This document shows positions 1-9,186 of a stretch of 64,000 nt of DNA, piece by piece (position 1 is the stretch's first letter; the number at the start of each line of letters is the position of its first letter). The stretch spans positions 179,951 to 243,950 of the forward strand of contig CAVRCA010000002.1 of the NCBI GenBank assembly GCA_963719345.1. The letters are read 5' to 3'. Under the pieces are notes generated by a model. That model did no database searches. It was not told the origin of the DNA and was given only the letters and a program-made list of their open reading frames with translations. Origin of the DNA: CAVRCA01 sp963719345. Its GTDB lineage: Bacteria; Pseudomonadota; Alphaproteobacteria; Acetobacterales; Acetobacteraceae. The translations under genes were made by a program, and so were the position numbers.

Positions 1-659
1 GTCAGCACCAGAGTGGGCACGGTCAGCGATTTCATGCGGTCGACCAAGTCGAACAGCGACGGGCGCTCGCGTTGCACCCCGAGCTGGGTGTTCGCCGAGC
101 CGACCGCCGAATGCTCGGCCAGCATGCGGCGGAACTCGGCGAAGCCGCGCGGGTCGCGGTTTTCGAACTGCACGCGGGTCGGGCCCTGGGCGTAGCGGTC
201 CGCGAACGCCGCCATGCCCTGGTCGCGGATGAACGCCACCACCGCCTCCGCCTCGGCGCGGAACTTTTCCCGGGTGCCCGGCTCCGCACCATAGCCGCAG
301 CCGGCGACCACCAGCGACAGCGCGCGGGAGGGGTGCCGCAAACCGAAGTGCAAGCTGGCGAAGCCGCCCATCGACAAGCCGACGACGTGCGCCCGGTCGA
401 TGCCAAGATGGTCGAGCACCGCGCGGATGTCGTCGGCGGCGCGGTCCTGCGAATAGGCGGCGACTGCCTCCGGCACGTCGGACGGCGGGTAGCCGCGCGC
501 ATTGTAGGCGATTGCCCGGTATCGGGCGCCGAAATGTCGCAGCTGCGGCTCCCAGCTGCGCCAATCGCCGGCGAACTCGTGTACAAAGACCAGCGGCTGA
601 CCGGCGCCGGTCTCCTCGTAGTAGAGCCTCACTCCGTCATCGGTCGTCGCGTGCGGCAT
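1..659 (-). CDS. Alpha/beta hydrolase, 3' end cut by window edge
   Basis: About 219 codons are present, starting at the ATG at 659 with an AGGAG box seven bases upstream; the C-terminus lies beyond the left edge. The fold is recognisable from the early strand ending in VHEFAG (oxyanion region, where the usual HG is HE) and the nucleophile elbow GLSMGG with Ser96. The catalytic acid and histidine would be in the missing part. The protein is cytosolic, with no signal peptide. It lies 40 bp downstream of the J-domain gene on the same strand and may be co-transcribed with it. Substrate cannot be told; it resembles 3-oxoadipate enol-lactonase or haloperoxidase-type hydrolases. Confidence 0.85.
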   Translation of the reverse strand, partial: MPHATTDDGVRLYYEETGAGQPLVFVHEFAGDWRSWEPQLRHFGARYRAIAYNARGYPPSDVPEAVAAYSQDRAADDIRAVLDHLGIDRAHVVGLSMGGFASLHFGLRHPSRALSLVVAGCGYGAEPGTREKFRAEAEAVVAFIRDQGMAAFADRYAQGPTRVQFENRDPRGFAEFRRMLAEHSAVGSANTQLGVQRERPSLFDLVDRMKSLTVPTLVL

Positions 660-699
660 CTGGTTTCTCCTGTTACTTCTACCGCCTCGCGGTGCGTCG

Positions 700-1845
700 T
701 CATGGGCGGTTGAAGTCGGTGTCCGACTCGTCCACGGCATCGTCGGGCGGGATGGCGTAGCGCCTGTCGGCCCTGTCCGGTTCGGCGAGCCAGGTGAATC
801 CGTCGAAGCGTTGCGCCCGCATGCCGGCGACGAACTTCCGGCAGGCTTGGCTCCACAGCTCGCCGAACGCGTACTCCGGGCGGTAGGAGCCGGCGGGCAG
901 GTGCTCGACCCGCACCGACCCGCGGGCGGCGAGGAACACGCTGGCGGCATTCATCCCGAGATCGTTGCGCAGCTTGACCACGGCCGGCTCGTCTTGCCGG
1001 TTCTCGACCAGGATGCTGACGGGCCCGCTGCCGTGCCGGTCCAAAATCTCGTTGTTGGCCGGCGGGGTGCCCGCCTCGTAGATGCAGCGCGCCCGCGCGG
1101 CCGCCTGGGCGTCGCCGGGGACCAGGCGGCTGGCGTAGACGTAGCCTGCGGCACCGCTCGCCAGGCCGATTTCCACCATCCCATTTTGCGGCAGGCTCTG
1201 CCGGACCGCCACGGCCGCGAAATCGTCCAGCGTGCCCGCCGGGACGAAGGTCTCGCCGGCGGGCGCGCGGCGCCAGAGGGTAGCCCGTTCGCCAGCCGGC
1301 AGGATGTAGCCGCTGGCCAGCCCCTCGATCGGTGAGGGGGCCGGGGCCGGGGGACGGGTCGGGGGCGGGGGACGGGTTGGGGGCGAGACCGCGACAGGGG
1401 CGGCGGACCCGCTGACGGGCGCCATTGTCGTGGCCGGACGCGAGGCCGGGCGCATCCCGGCGAAACCGAGCGACAACGCGACCGCCGCGAGGGCGGCACA
1501 GCCCGCGCACAGGCCGAGCGTCAGTCCCGAGGGTCGCCGCCAGCCGGCCAGCATCGCCTCGGCGGCGCTCGGGATGGGAACGGGCGGCGCGGCGTCGGGC
1601 GGCAGCTCCTCGGGCAGCAGTTCCTCGGCGGTTGCCGCCGACCGGTCGTACGTGGCGCGCCGGTTGGCATCGCCCAGTACGTCGTAAGCAGCCTTGACGG
1701 CGATGAAGGCGCCGATGTCGCCGGTGCCCGGCACGTCGGGATGCAGGCGGCGCGCCGCAGCCCGAAAGGCGGCGGTGATCGCCTGGGCGGATGCGTCCCT
1801 CTCGACGCCGAGCGTCGTGTAATGTCCGGCCGGATCGTCGCGCAT
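700..1845 (-). CDS. Membrane-anchored J-domain (DnaJ-like) protein
   Basis: This 381-residue protein opens with a J domain (residues 8-70) that has the HPD motif at 35-37 needed to stimulate DnaK-type chaperones. A single membrane segment follows at about 107-130, then a proline-rich linker (about 155-172), then a region near 178-244 that resembles an SH3-like fold, and a C-terminal domain with two cysteines. It lacks the G/F region and zinc fingers of true DnaJ. The J domain would be cytosolic and the C-terminal part periplasmic, so it could tether DnaK to the membrane. Client and role are unknown. The gene is divergent from the MFS gene. Confidence 0.8.
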   Translation of the reverse strand: MRDDPAGHYTTLGVERDASAQAITAAFRAAARRLHPDVPGTGDIGAFIAVKAAYDVLGDANRRATYDRSAATAEELLPEELPPDAAPPVPIPSAAEAMLAGWRRPSGLTLGLCAGCAALAAVALSLGFAGMRPASRPATTMAPVSGSAAPVAVSPPTRPPPPTRPPAPAPSPIEGLASGYILPAGERATLWRRAPAGETFVPAGTLDDFAAVAVRQSLPQNGMVEIGLASGAAGYVYASRLVPGDAQAAARARCIYEAGTPPANNEILDRHGSGPVSILVENRQDEPAVVKLRNDLGMNAASVFLAARGSVRVEHLPAGSYRPEYAFGELWSQACRKFVAGMRAQRFDGFTWLAEPDRADRRYAIPPDDAVDESDTDFNRP

Positions 1846-1946
1846 GCCGTGCCATCTTACCGCCGGCGGCCTGCCGCGTCTTGCCGTGGCCGTCCGGCTT
1901 CTGCACCGTGCAACCGCTAAGCGCAGACGAGGGCGCGGGAGACGGC

Positions 1947-3384
1947 TTGGGAGACGCGAGCGAGAGCGGCCTGTCGGCGGCCCGACGGTGGGCGGGGTTC
2001 CTCGTCCTGCTCGGCGGCGCGTTCCTGCCGCCGGTGGATTTCTTCATCGTCAACGTCGCCCTGCCCTCGATCCGCGCCGGGCTCGACGCGACGCCGGCGC
2101 AGAGCGCCCTGGTGATCTCGGGCTACGCCGCCGGCTATGCCGGTACTGCTCGTGACCGGTGGCCGGCTGGGCGACCTTTATGGCCGCAAACGCCTGTTCA
2201 TCCTCGGCATGGCGAGCTTCACCGCCGCCTCGACGCTGTGCGGCTTCGCGCCCACCGCATCCTGGCTGGTGGCCGGTCGCGTCGTGCAGGGGCTGGCGGC
2301 CTCGATGGTGTTGCCGCAGGTGCTCGGCTCGATCCGTGCCCTGTTCGACAGCGAGCGCGCACTCGCCCGCGCCATGACGTTCTACAGCATCATGATGGGC
2401 CTGGCCTCGGTCACCGGCCAGTTCGGCGGCGGCGCCCTGGTGGCCTGGAGCCCGCTCGGCCTCGGCTGGCGCGCGGTTTTCCTGCTCAACGTGCCGATCG
2501 GCGTGCTCGCCATCGCCCTGGCGATCCCGCTCGTGCCGGAGACCAGCGCGCGCAGCCGCCCGCGCCTCGATCTCGCCGGAGCGGTGCTGATCTCGCTGGT
2601 GCTGGCCTGCATCGTGGTGCCCCTGTCCGAGGGGCGCGAGCAGGGCTGGCCGGCCTGGATGCTGGTCGCCCTGGCCGCCTCGCCGGCCCTGCTGGTGGGG
2701 TTCCTCCGACACGAGCGACGCCTCGCCGGTCGCGGCGGGATGCCGATCCTCGATCTCCGGCTGTTCACCATCCCGAGCTTTCGGCGCGGCGCGCTGGTCG
2801 CCTCGCTGTTCTTCTTCACCACCGCCTTCTACCTGCTGTTCGGCCTCTACAATCAGGAGGGGCGCGGCTTCGGGCCGCTCTGGACCGGCCTCGCCATCCT
2901 GCCCTACGGCGTCGGGCTGTTCAGCGGCCCGCTGGCGAGCGGCTGGCTGCCGGGACATTACCGCCCACGCCTGCTCGGGATCGGCCTCGCGGTGGAGACC
3001 GTCGGCTACGGCTTGATCGCGCTTTGCGTCGGCACCGGGGTGGACGGCTTGACGTTGATGGCTGTGACCTACCTCGCCGGCTTCGGCCAGGGCATCGCCA
3101 TGCCGCGGCTGTTCAGCACCGCGCTGCAGGACGTCGACCCCGAACGGGCGGGGCTTGCCGCCGGCATCATCAATTCGCTGCTGCAGATCGGCGCGGCGGT
3201 CAGCAACGCCGCGCTGGTCAGCCTGTTCTTCGCCCTGTTGCAGCCCGGGTCCGGTCCCGCTCCCGGCGACTACGGACGGGCGATGGGACTGGCCATGATC
3301 GCGCTGACCGCCGCCCTCGCCGGGGCCTGTTTGCTGGCCTGGCAGGGGCCGCTCCGGCGGGCGTCCGGGACGCCGGATCGCTGA
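1947..3384 (+). CDS. MFS drug-efflux-type transporter, one frameshift
   Basis: This is a 14-helix DHA2/EmrB-like major facilitator. The first helix (around PVDFFIVNVALPS) reads in one frame and the rest, starting at the motif-A loop TGGRLGDLYGRKR, in another. Removing one g at about 2142-2143 joins them into a continuous protein of roughly 480 residues. I chose the TTG at 1947 because GGGAG sits five bases before it; a GTG at 1908 is the alternative. Its stop overlaps the ATG of the diguanylate cyclase (TGATG at 3382-3386), so the two are probably co-translated. Substrate is unknown. The extra base may be a read error. Confidence 0.75.
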
Positions 3385-4619
3385 TGCGGGTCGACGTGCC
3401 AACGTCGCTGTTGGCGATGGCGCTGGTGATCGCGTTTTCCGGCGCGCTGCTGGTCTTCCTGCGCCGTGGCCATGCGTGGAACGCGCTCAGTGTCTGGGGC
3501 CTCGCCATGCTGACCGCCGGGGCCGGGCTGGGTCTGCTCGGAGCGGAAGACGTGCTGCCGTCCTGGCTTTCGGACGACGTCGGCCACACGCTCCTGCTCC
3601 TCGCCCCTGCGCTCTCCTGGACGGCTGCCCGGTTGTTCGAGGAACGGCCGCCGATCCTGCCGCTGCTGCTCGCCGGCCCGGTGCTGTGGCTGCTCGGCTG
3701 CCATTGGCACGCGGACCTCCCCGACGGCGTGCTGGAGAACCTGCCGTTCCCGATCGGCGCCGCCTACACCTTCGCGACCGCTCTCGAACTCTGGCGCGGG
3801 CGGGACGAGGCACTGCCGTCGCGTCGGTTCGCCCTGGGGCTGCTCGCCTTCCACACGCTGCTCTACACGGTCCGGGCCGTGGCCTCGCCGTTCCTTGTCG
3901 CGCGGCCCGACCCGGTGTCCGGCGCCGTCGTCGTATTCGTGATCTACGAGGGCCTGCTGCACACGCTCGGCATGGCGTTCGTGCTGTTCGCGATGGCCAC
4001 CGAGCGGGCGGAACGGCGGGCCACGCAGGCGCTGCGGGAGCTGGCCTTGTCCGACCCGCTCACCGGCCTCGCGAACCGCCGCAAGTTCGACGAGACGCTG
4101 ATGGTCGAAATCCGCCGCGCGACGCGCAACCGCTCGGCGCTGGCGCTGCTGATGATCGACGTCGACCACTTCAAGGATTTCAACGACCGTTACGGCCATC
4201 CGGCGGGCGACGACGCGCTCCGCACGCTCGCCAACGCGGTGGCCGCGGCGCTGCGACGGCCGGGCGATCTCGTCGCCCGCTATGGCGGCGAGGAACTCAC
4301 CGTATTGCTGCCCCTGACGAACGAAGCGGGCGCGGTGGCCGTCGCCGAACACCTCTGCGAGGCCGTGCGCTCCCTCGCCATCGAGCACCGGGGGACGGCG
4401 TCCGGCCTGGTGACGATCAGCGTCGGAGTCGCCGCCGCCCAGGCGTCCCGAACGAGCGAGCTGAGCGCGCAGATGCTGCTCACCGCGGCCGACCGAGCGC
4501 TCTACAGCGCCAAGGCCGCCGGCCGCGACACCGTCCGGTCCGCCGCCGCTAGCGTCCTCGCAGGCTCACCTTTTCCGGGAAGCGGCTGCGATAGGCCTCC
4601 ACCGCCGCCTCCATCGTGA
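3384..4619 (+). CDS. Membrane diguanylate cyclase (GGDEF domain)
   Basis: The 411-residue protein has about six N-terminal membrane helices (residues 5-205) followed by a GGDEF domain (about 220-385). The active-site loop is GGEEL at 301-305, an active-type variant, and an RPGD inhibitory site lies exactly five residues before it (292-295). It should therefore make cyclic di-GMP from two GTP and be feedback-inhibited. No EAL domain is present. The membrane part is a probable sensor of unknown ligand. The start overlaps the MFS stop, suggesting coupling. The 3' end overlaps the convergent deacetylase gene by about 70 bp, so the last residues, a poly-proline run, are outside the conserved domain. 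Confidence 0.9.
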   Translation: MRVDVPTSLLAMALVIAFSGALLVFLRRGHAWNALSVWGLAMLTAGAGLGLLGAEDVLPSWLSDDVGHTLLLLAPALSWTAARLFEERPPILPLLLAGPVLWLLGCHWHADLPDGVLENLPFPIGAAYTFATALELWRGRDEALPSRRFALGLLAFHTLLYTVRAVASPFLVARPDPVSGAVVVFVIYEGLLHTLGMAFVLFAMATERAERRATQALRELALSDPLTGLANRRKFDETLMVEIRRATRNRSALALLMIDVDHFKDFNDRYGHPAGDDALRTLANAVAAALRRPGDLVARYGGEELTVLLPLTNEAGAVAVAEHLCEAVRSLAIEHRGTASGLVTISVGVAAAQASRTSELSAQMLLTAADRALYSAKAAGRDTVRSAAASVLAGSPFPGSGCDRPPPPPPS

Positions 4620-5406
4620 CGAACCGCGCCCCGCCCTCGCGCAAAGTTGCGATCAGCGTCTCGAGGGCAAGCATCCGGTAGCCGCGGCCGACCACGTGCG
4701 GGTGGAACGTGTAGGTGAGGATGCCCCAATCGACGCTCCGGCGCATGTAGGCGAACTCGTCGGCGAAGTTCTGGAACACGGCGCGCGCGCTCTGCAGTCC
4801 TTGCAGGATGCTCGTCTCGGTGCGCATGAACTCGAAATGCGGATGATCGTCGAGCGACCAGCTGATCGGCATCTCGACAAGGTCGGTGTCGGCGCCGAAC
4901 TCCATCTTTTCGAGCAGGGTGATCCGGTCGCCCTGTCGTGCCTGATAGGGAATGTAGTCATGCCCCATCATGCTGCTGTCGTAAAGAAAGCCGTGCTTGA
5001 GCAGCAGTTCGACGCTGTACGGGCTGAGGTCCCAGGAGGGCGAGCGGTAGCCGCGCGGCTTGCGCCCGGTCAGCGCCTCGATGGCGGCGCTGCCGCGCAC
5101 CAGCTCCTCCTCTTCGCCCTCGCGCCCGAGGCTGGCGGGGATGCGGTGGGTCCAGCCGTGGTTGCCGATCTCGTGCCCGGCCGCGTGAACCGCGCGCACG
5201 CAGGACGGATAACTCTCTATCGTGTGGCCGGGGATGAACCAGGTGGTCGGGATACGCTGCTCGCCGAGCAGCCGCAGGATGCGCTCGGTGGCCGGAATGC
5301 CGAAATCGCCGCGCGAGATCATCGTGGGCGTCGTCAGCCCGCGCGAGATGAAGGACGAGGCGTTGTCGTGATCGAAGGTCAGGCAGACGAGCAGCTCAGC
5401 CATCAT
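4549..5406 (-). CDS. Polysaccharide deacetylase family protein (NodB fold)
   Basis: The protein of about 285 residues has the NodB-homology metal-binding motifs: TFDHD near residues 9-13 and NHGWTH near 81-86, followed by the RSPSWD motif. These fit a metal-dependent carbohydrate esterase or a related amidohydrolase (PuuE-like) acting on N-acetyl or imide groups. There is no signal peptide, which favours a cytosolic substrate over the cell wall. ATG codons at 5406 and 5403 are both possible; AGGGAG lies five bases before the first. An upstream ATG at 5436 would add residues without similarity. It is divergent from the VOC gene with under 60 bp between starts. Confidence 0.85.
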   Translation of the reverse strand: MMAELLVCLTFDHDNASSFISRGLTTPTMISRGDFGIPATERILRLLGEQRIPTTWFIPGHTIESYPSCVRAVHAAGHEIGNHGWTHRIPASLGREGEEEELVRGSAAIEALTGRKPRGYRSPSWDLSPYSVELLLKHGFLYDSSMMGHDYIPYQARQGDRITLLEKMEFGADTDLVEMPISWSLDDHPHFEFMRTETSILQGLQSARAVFQNFADEFAYMRRSVDWGILTYTFHPHVVGRGYRMLALETLIATLREGGARFVTMEAAVEAYRSRFPEKVSLRGR

Positions 5407-5462
5407 GTCGCTCCCTGTGCGCGGCCGATCCAGCATACCGCACTTTTTGGGGAACGCGCCGC

Positions 5463-5882
5463 ATGAGCCCGCCCCGGGTGAGTGGCGTCATGGAAACCTC
5501 GCTCTACGTCGCCGATCTCGACGCGGCCCAGGCCTTCTACCAGCGGCTGTTCGGCTTCGAGGTTTTCTTGTCGGACGGACGGATGCGCGCCCTCGGGGTG
5601 CCCGGCGGCCAGGTGCTCCTGCTGTTCCGGCATGGTGGCTCGGTGCAGCCCTCGCCCGCCCCGACCGGCTTCATCCCGCCGCACGACGCCAGCGGCCGGC
5701 AGCATGTGTGCTTCGCGATCCCGTGGACGGGGCTCGGCGACTGGGAGCGGCACCTGCGCGAGCAGGGCGTGGCGCTCGAAAGCAAGGTGAGCTGGCCGGG
5801 ACGCGGCACCAGCCTCTATTTCCGCGATCCCGACGGTCACTCCGTCGAGGTGGCGACGCCGGGCCTCTGGCCCAATCTCTAA
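5463..5882 (+). CDS. VOC-family (glyoxalase/dioxygenase-like) protein
   Basis: At 139 residues this matches a single vicinal-oxygen-chelate domain made of two beta-alpha-beta-beta-beta modules. The first strand around METSLYVADL and the typical AFYQRLFGF helix are clear, as is the C-terminal YFRDPDGHSVEV strand that supplies a metal-ligand glutamate. Members are glyoxalases, extradiol dioxygenases or resistance proteins; none can be chosen from sequence alone. The start could also be the in-frame ATG at 5490, where similarity begins. A HAD hydrolase follows 19 bp downstream. Confidence 0.85.
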   Translation: MSPPRVSGVMETSLYVADLDAAQAFYQRLFGFEVFLSDGRMRALGVPGGQVLLLFRHGGSVQPSPAPTGFIPPHDASGRQHVCFAIPWTGLGDWERHLREQGVALESKVSWPGRGTSLYFRDPDGHSVEVATPGLWPNL

Positions 5883-5901
5883 CGCAAGACGGGACTTCCG
5901 C

Positions 5902-6567
5902 ATGGCGCTGCAAGGCGTGATCTTCGATATTGACGGCACCCTGGTCAACTCGGTCGACCTGCACGCGAAAGCCTGGCAGGAGGCGCTGCGGAAGTTCGGC
6001 CACGAGGTCGATTTCGCGCGCGTACGATCGCAGATCGGCAAAGGTGGCGACCAGCTGTTGCCGGTTTTCCTCACCGGCGACGAGCTGGACCGGATCGGCG
6101 AGGACCTGGAAAAATATCGGTCCGACCTGTTCAAGCAGCGCTATCTCGCGCGTGTATCAGCGTTCCCCGGCGTCCGCGCCTTGTTCGAGCGTATCGTCGC
6201 CGACGGGCGGCGCATCGCCCTCGCCTCCTCTGCCAAGGGCGACGAGCTGGAGCATTACAAGCGCATCACCAACATCGGCGACCTGATCGCCACCGCGACC
6301 TCGTCCGACGACGCCGAGCGATCCAAGCCGCATCCGGACATTTTCGAGGCGGCGCTCGACCGGCTCGGCGTGACGGCCGAGGCGGCGGCCGTCGTCGGTG
6401 ATTCGCCCTATGACGCCGAGGCGGCGGGCAAGCTCGACCTGCGCACCATCGGCCTGCTGTGCGGCGGTTTCGCGGACGCCGACCTGCGCGATGCGGGCTG
6501 CGTGGCGATCTTCCGTGATCCCCAGGACCTGCTCGCCCGCTACGACCGCTCGCCGCTCGCGGCCTGA
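5902..6567 (+). CDS. HAD-superfamily hydrolase (phosphoglycolate phosphatase/beta-PGM-like)
   Basis: The 221-residue protein has the HAD motif I DIDGT (Asp9 nucleophile, Asp11), a helical cap domain (about 20-85), motif II at ALASSA, a Lys in SKPHPD (motif III) and motif IV GDSPYDAEAAG. This is the subfamily IA layout of phosphoglycolate phosphatases and beta-phosphoglucomutases. It should remove or move a phosphate on a small cytosolic metabolite. It follows the VOC gene by 19 bp and may be in one transcript. The exact substrate is not decided by sequence. Confidence 0.88.
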   Translation: MALQGVIFDIDGTLVNSVDLHAKAWQEALRKFGHEVDFARVRSQIGKGGDQLLPVFLTGDELDRIGEDLEKYRSDLFKQRYLARVSAFPGVRALFERIVADGRRIALASSAKGDELEHYKRITNIGDLIATATSSDDAERSKPHPDIFEAALDRLGVTAEAAAVVGDSPYDAEAAGKLDLRTIGLLCGGFADADLRDAGCVAIFRDPQDLLARYDRSPLAA

Positions 6568-6654
6568 CCCCGCCCCTTTTTCCCCCCGCTGTTTCGGCAA
6601 CCTGCTAGGCTCCGGATGGACGCCCGGAAAAGGCCGCCGACAGGGAGAGGTGTC

Positions 6655-7869
6655 ATGCTCGCTCGACGTACGCTGATGACGGCCACGGCGGCTGCCGCCT
6701 TGGTGCCGGCCGCGCCGGCCATCCTGCGCGCCGACGACATGCCGGGCGTGACGCCCACCGAGATCCGCATCGGCAACACCGTCCCCTATAGCGGCCCGGC
6801 CAACGCCTTCGGCGCGATCGGCAAGGCCTGCGCGGCGACGTTCTCAATGATCAACGGAACCGGTGGCATCGGCGGGCGCAAGATCCGTTTCATCTCGTAC
6901 GATGACCACTATAGTCCACCCAAGACGGTCGAGCTGATCCGGCGGCTGATCGAGGTGGACAACGTCGCCTGCCTGTGCGCGACGCTGGGCTCGCCGACCA
7001 ACACGGCGGTGGTGAAATACGTCAACCAGCAGAAGGTGCCGCAGCTCTTTGTCGCGAGCGGGGCCGACAAGTGGGGCGACTACAAGGAGCACCCCTGGAC
7101 GATCGGCTGGCAGCCGAGCTACGTCGCCGAGGCGCAAATCTACGCCAAATACATCATGCGGGAAAAACCGGACGCCAAGATCGGCATCCTGTATCAGAAC
7201 GACGTATTCGGGGCGGATTACCTCACCGGCGTCAAGGACGTCCTGCGGGATCGCTTCGACGCGATCGTGACGGAAGCCCCGTTCGATGTAGCGGACACGA
7301 CGATCAATTCGCAGCTGGCGCGCCTGCAGGCGGCTGACGTGACGGCGCTGATGACGGTCGCAACGCCAAAGATCGCCGCGCAGACGATCCGCCGCCTGGC
7401 TGAGATGCGCTGGCGGCCATTGCACGTGCTGACCAGCGTGTCCGCCTCCGTCGGCACCGTGATGCTGCCGGCCGGTGCCGCCAACGGGGTCGGCATCATC
7501 AGTTCGGGCTACCTGAAGGACCCGACCGACCCGCGCTGGGATGACGATGCCGGAATGCGGGATTGGCGCGCCTTCATGGCGAAGTATGACCGGGACGGCA
7601 ACGTCAAGGACGTCTCGAACGTGTTCGGCTACGGGATCGGCCTGACCATGCTGCAGGTCCTGCGCGCCTGCGGCGATGATCTGTCGCGCGAAAACATCAT
7701 GAAGCAGGCGGCCAATCTGCGGGACTTCGAAATCCCGATCCTGCTGCCGGGCATCCGCATCAACACCAGCCCGACCAACTATCACCCGATCCGCCAGTTC
7801 CAGCTCATGCGCTGGAACGGCAAAGCCTGGGACCATTTCGGCGAGCTGGTGGACGGGGCGTCGACCTGA
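6655..7869 (+). CDS. ABC transporter substrate-binding protein, branched-chain amino acid type
   Basis: The 404-residue protein has an N-terminal export signal with an arginine pair (ARRTLM) followed by an alanine-rich hydrophobic stretch, cleaved near residue 25. The mature part is a type I periplasmic binding fold (Peripla_BP_6), with the strand EIRIGNTVPYSGP and the YSPPKT segment typical of LivK-like proteins. It should bind a small solute in the periplasm. GGGAGAGG lies just before the ATG at 6655, which decides the start over 6616. No permease or ATPase genes are nearby. A paralogue sits at 9187. Confidence 0.88.
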   Translation: MLARRTLMTATAAAALVPAAPAILRADDMPGVTPTEIRIGNTVPYSGPANAFGAIGKACAATFSMINGTGGIGGRKIRFISYDDHYSPPKTVELIRRLIEVDNVACLCATLGSPTNTAVVKYVNQQKVPQLFVASGADKWGDYKEHPWTIGWQPSYVAEAQIYAKYIMREKPDAKIGILYQNDVFGADYLTGVKDVLRDRFDAIVTEAPFDVADTTINSQLARLQAADVTALMTVATPKIAAQTIRRLAEMRWRPLHVLTSVSASVGTVMLPAGAANGVGIISSGYLKDPTDPRWDDDAGMRDWRAFMAKYDRDGNVKDVSNVFGYGIGLTMLQVLRACGDDLSRENIMKQAANLRDFEIPILLPGIRINTSPTNYHPIRQFQLMRWNGKAWDHFGELVDGAST

Positions 7870-7913
7870 GCGTCTGTATTTGGATGGCCGAAAGCCGAGG
7901 GGGAAATTCCTGA

Positions 7914-9032
7914 GTGGCCGCAGAGCTCGCTGTCACTTCGGGGTTCATTCTCGCCTATCGCTTCTTCGACGTGGCGTTCGCGATCGATCTCGGCAAAGCC
8001 GAGCGGCTGTGGGCGGGTCGGGCAGGTCCCGTCAGCAGTCGGGCGCGCCTGACCGCGACGCCTGCCAAAGCCATGGCCTTCGGGGTCGCCCCGCTCGATC
8101 TGACACTGGGCCCCATCACGCTCGAGAGGGATGGCGGACGGATCGCCGCATCGGCGAGCGCGCGGCTCTACGATTTCGGCGCGGTCGGCATCGCGCTCCG
8201 GGTGCCGGCGGATGGACGCGCCTGGCCGGCTTTCGTCGAACTGTTGGGGAACGTGGATCGGCGGGTCGGGGCGGGTCGGGATGGCGGACTCTGGCTCGGT
8301 CTGCTGGATAGTGTCAGGCGGGATCTTGCGGATGCGCTCATCCGCCCGGAGCGATCCGTGCTCGAGGAGGACTATCTCGTGGCCGTCGTGAACGCCTTCG
8401 GCGAGCCGGTCAGCGCCACGACGCTGCAGGAGCGGATCGACCTGGTTCCGCTGCTCTCCGGCGAGAGCCGTCCGTTGTCGGAGTTGGCACGGCAGGAGCT
8501 GCTTCGGCAACGCTTCTCCTACTATACCGACGATCTCGTCGCGATCACCTGGGATCGTGCGTTCATCTACGAGCCGCGCGGCAACTCGGACGTGCTCGAC
8601 GCCCTGGAGATGGCCAACGCGCAGTTTCTCGAAATGCGCTACTACGACGAACTGCTGGATGCCGAACTGCCGCGCATGTACGACCTGGTCGAGGCTACGC
8701 GCCGGACCACGGCCCTGTTCGCCGCGCGCCGCTTCGCCAAATTGGCGCGGCAACTTTACACCCTGGTCGCCGAGGTCACTGAACTGACCGAAAAGGTCGA
8801 AAACGCAATCCAGGTCACCGAGGACGTATACCTTGCCCGGGTCTACGCCGCTGCGCTCGAACTGTTCCGCGTGCGCACGGTCACGGCGGGCGTAGAACGC
8901 AAACTCGCGATCATCCGCGACACCTACGCTGCGCTGTACGAGGAGGCTTCGGGAAGCCGCTCGGAACTGCTGGAAATCGCGATCCTGGCGCTGATACTGC
9001 TCGAAGTCCTGCTGCCGTTCTTTCACCGCTGA
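7914..9032 (+). CDS. Membrane-anchored protein resembling RMD1/YagE (DUF155) family
   Basis: I recognise this only weakly. It has 372 residues with a GTG start preceded by a G-rich box. The N-terminal half (about 10-105) is strand-rich. The C-terminal half is helical, with a segment near 200-260 containing repeated aromatic residues, a long amphipathic pair of helices (about 260-345) and one hydrophobic anchor at the very C-terminus (about 350-370). This order matches RMD1/YagE-like proteins, which are tail-anchored and of unclear biochemical function. It lies between two paralogous binding-protein genes and begins 45 bp after the first, so it may share its transcript. Confidence 0.6.
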   Translation: MAAELAVTSGFILAYRFFDVAFAIDLGKAERLWAGRAGPVSSRARLTATPAKAMAFGVAPLDLTLGPITLERDGGRIAASASARLYDFGAVGIALRVPADGRAWPAFVELLGNVDRRVGAGRDGGLWLGLLDSVRRDLADALIRPERSVLEEDYLVAVVNAFGEPVSATTLQERIDLVPLLSGESRPLSELARQELLRQRFSYYTDDLVAITWDRAFIYEPRGNSDVLDALEMANAQFLEMRYYDELLDAELPRMYDLVEATRRTTALFAARRFAKLARQLYTLVAEVTELTEKVENAIQVTEDVYLARVYAAALELFRVRTVTAGVERKLAIIRDTYAALYEEASGSRSELLEIAILALILLEVLLPFFHR

Positions 9033-9186
9033 CCGCGCTGCCGCTCCTTCGGAAGTGGGGGCCGGACCTCTCGCCGCCTCATGCCACTTGCCCCCCCGCC
9101 CTCGATGCTGGCACACACCCGCCGGGCGCGGGCGAACCACTGGATTGACCAAGCCGCGCCCGGGCAAACTCTTGGAGGAGATCGTC

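Noticed and set aside
1330..1390. G-rich run that could look like a repeat or quadruplex-forming element
   Set aside because: It encodes the proline-rich linker of the J-domain protein on the minus strand, so coding sequence explains it.
2050..3402. A 450-codon open frame on the minus strand opposite the first MFS gene, and similar long antisense frames elsewhere (for example 19270-21381)
   Set aside because: High GC content keeps antisense frames open. Their products are rich in Arg, Gln, Gly and His without domains, and the opposite strand encodes clear families.
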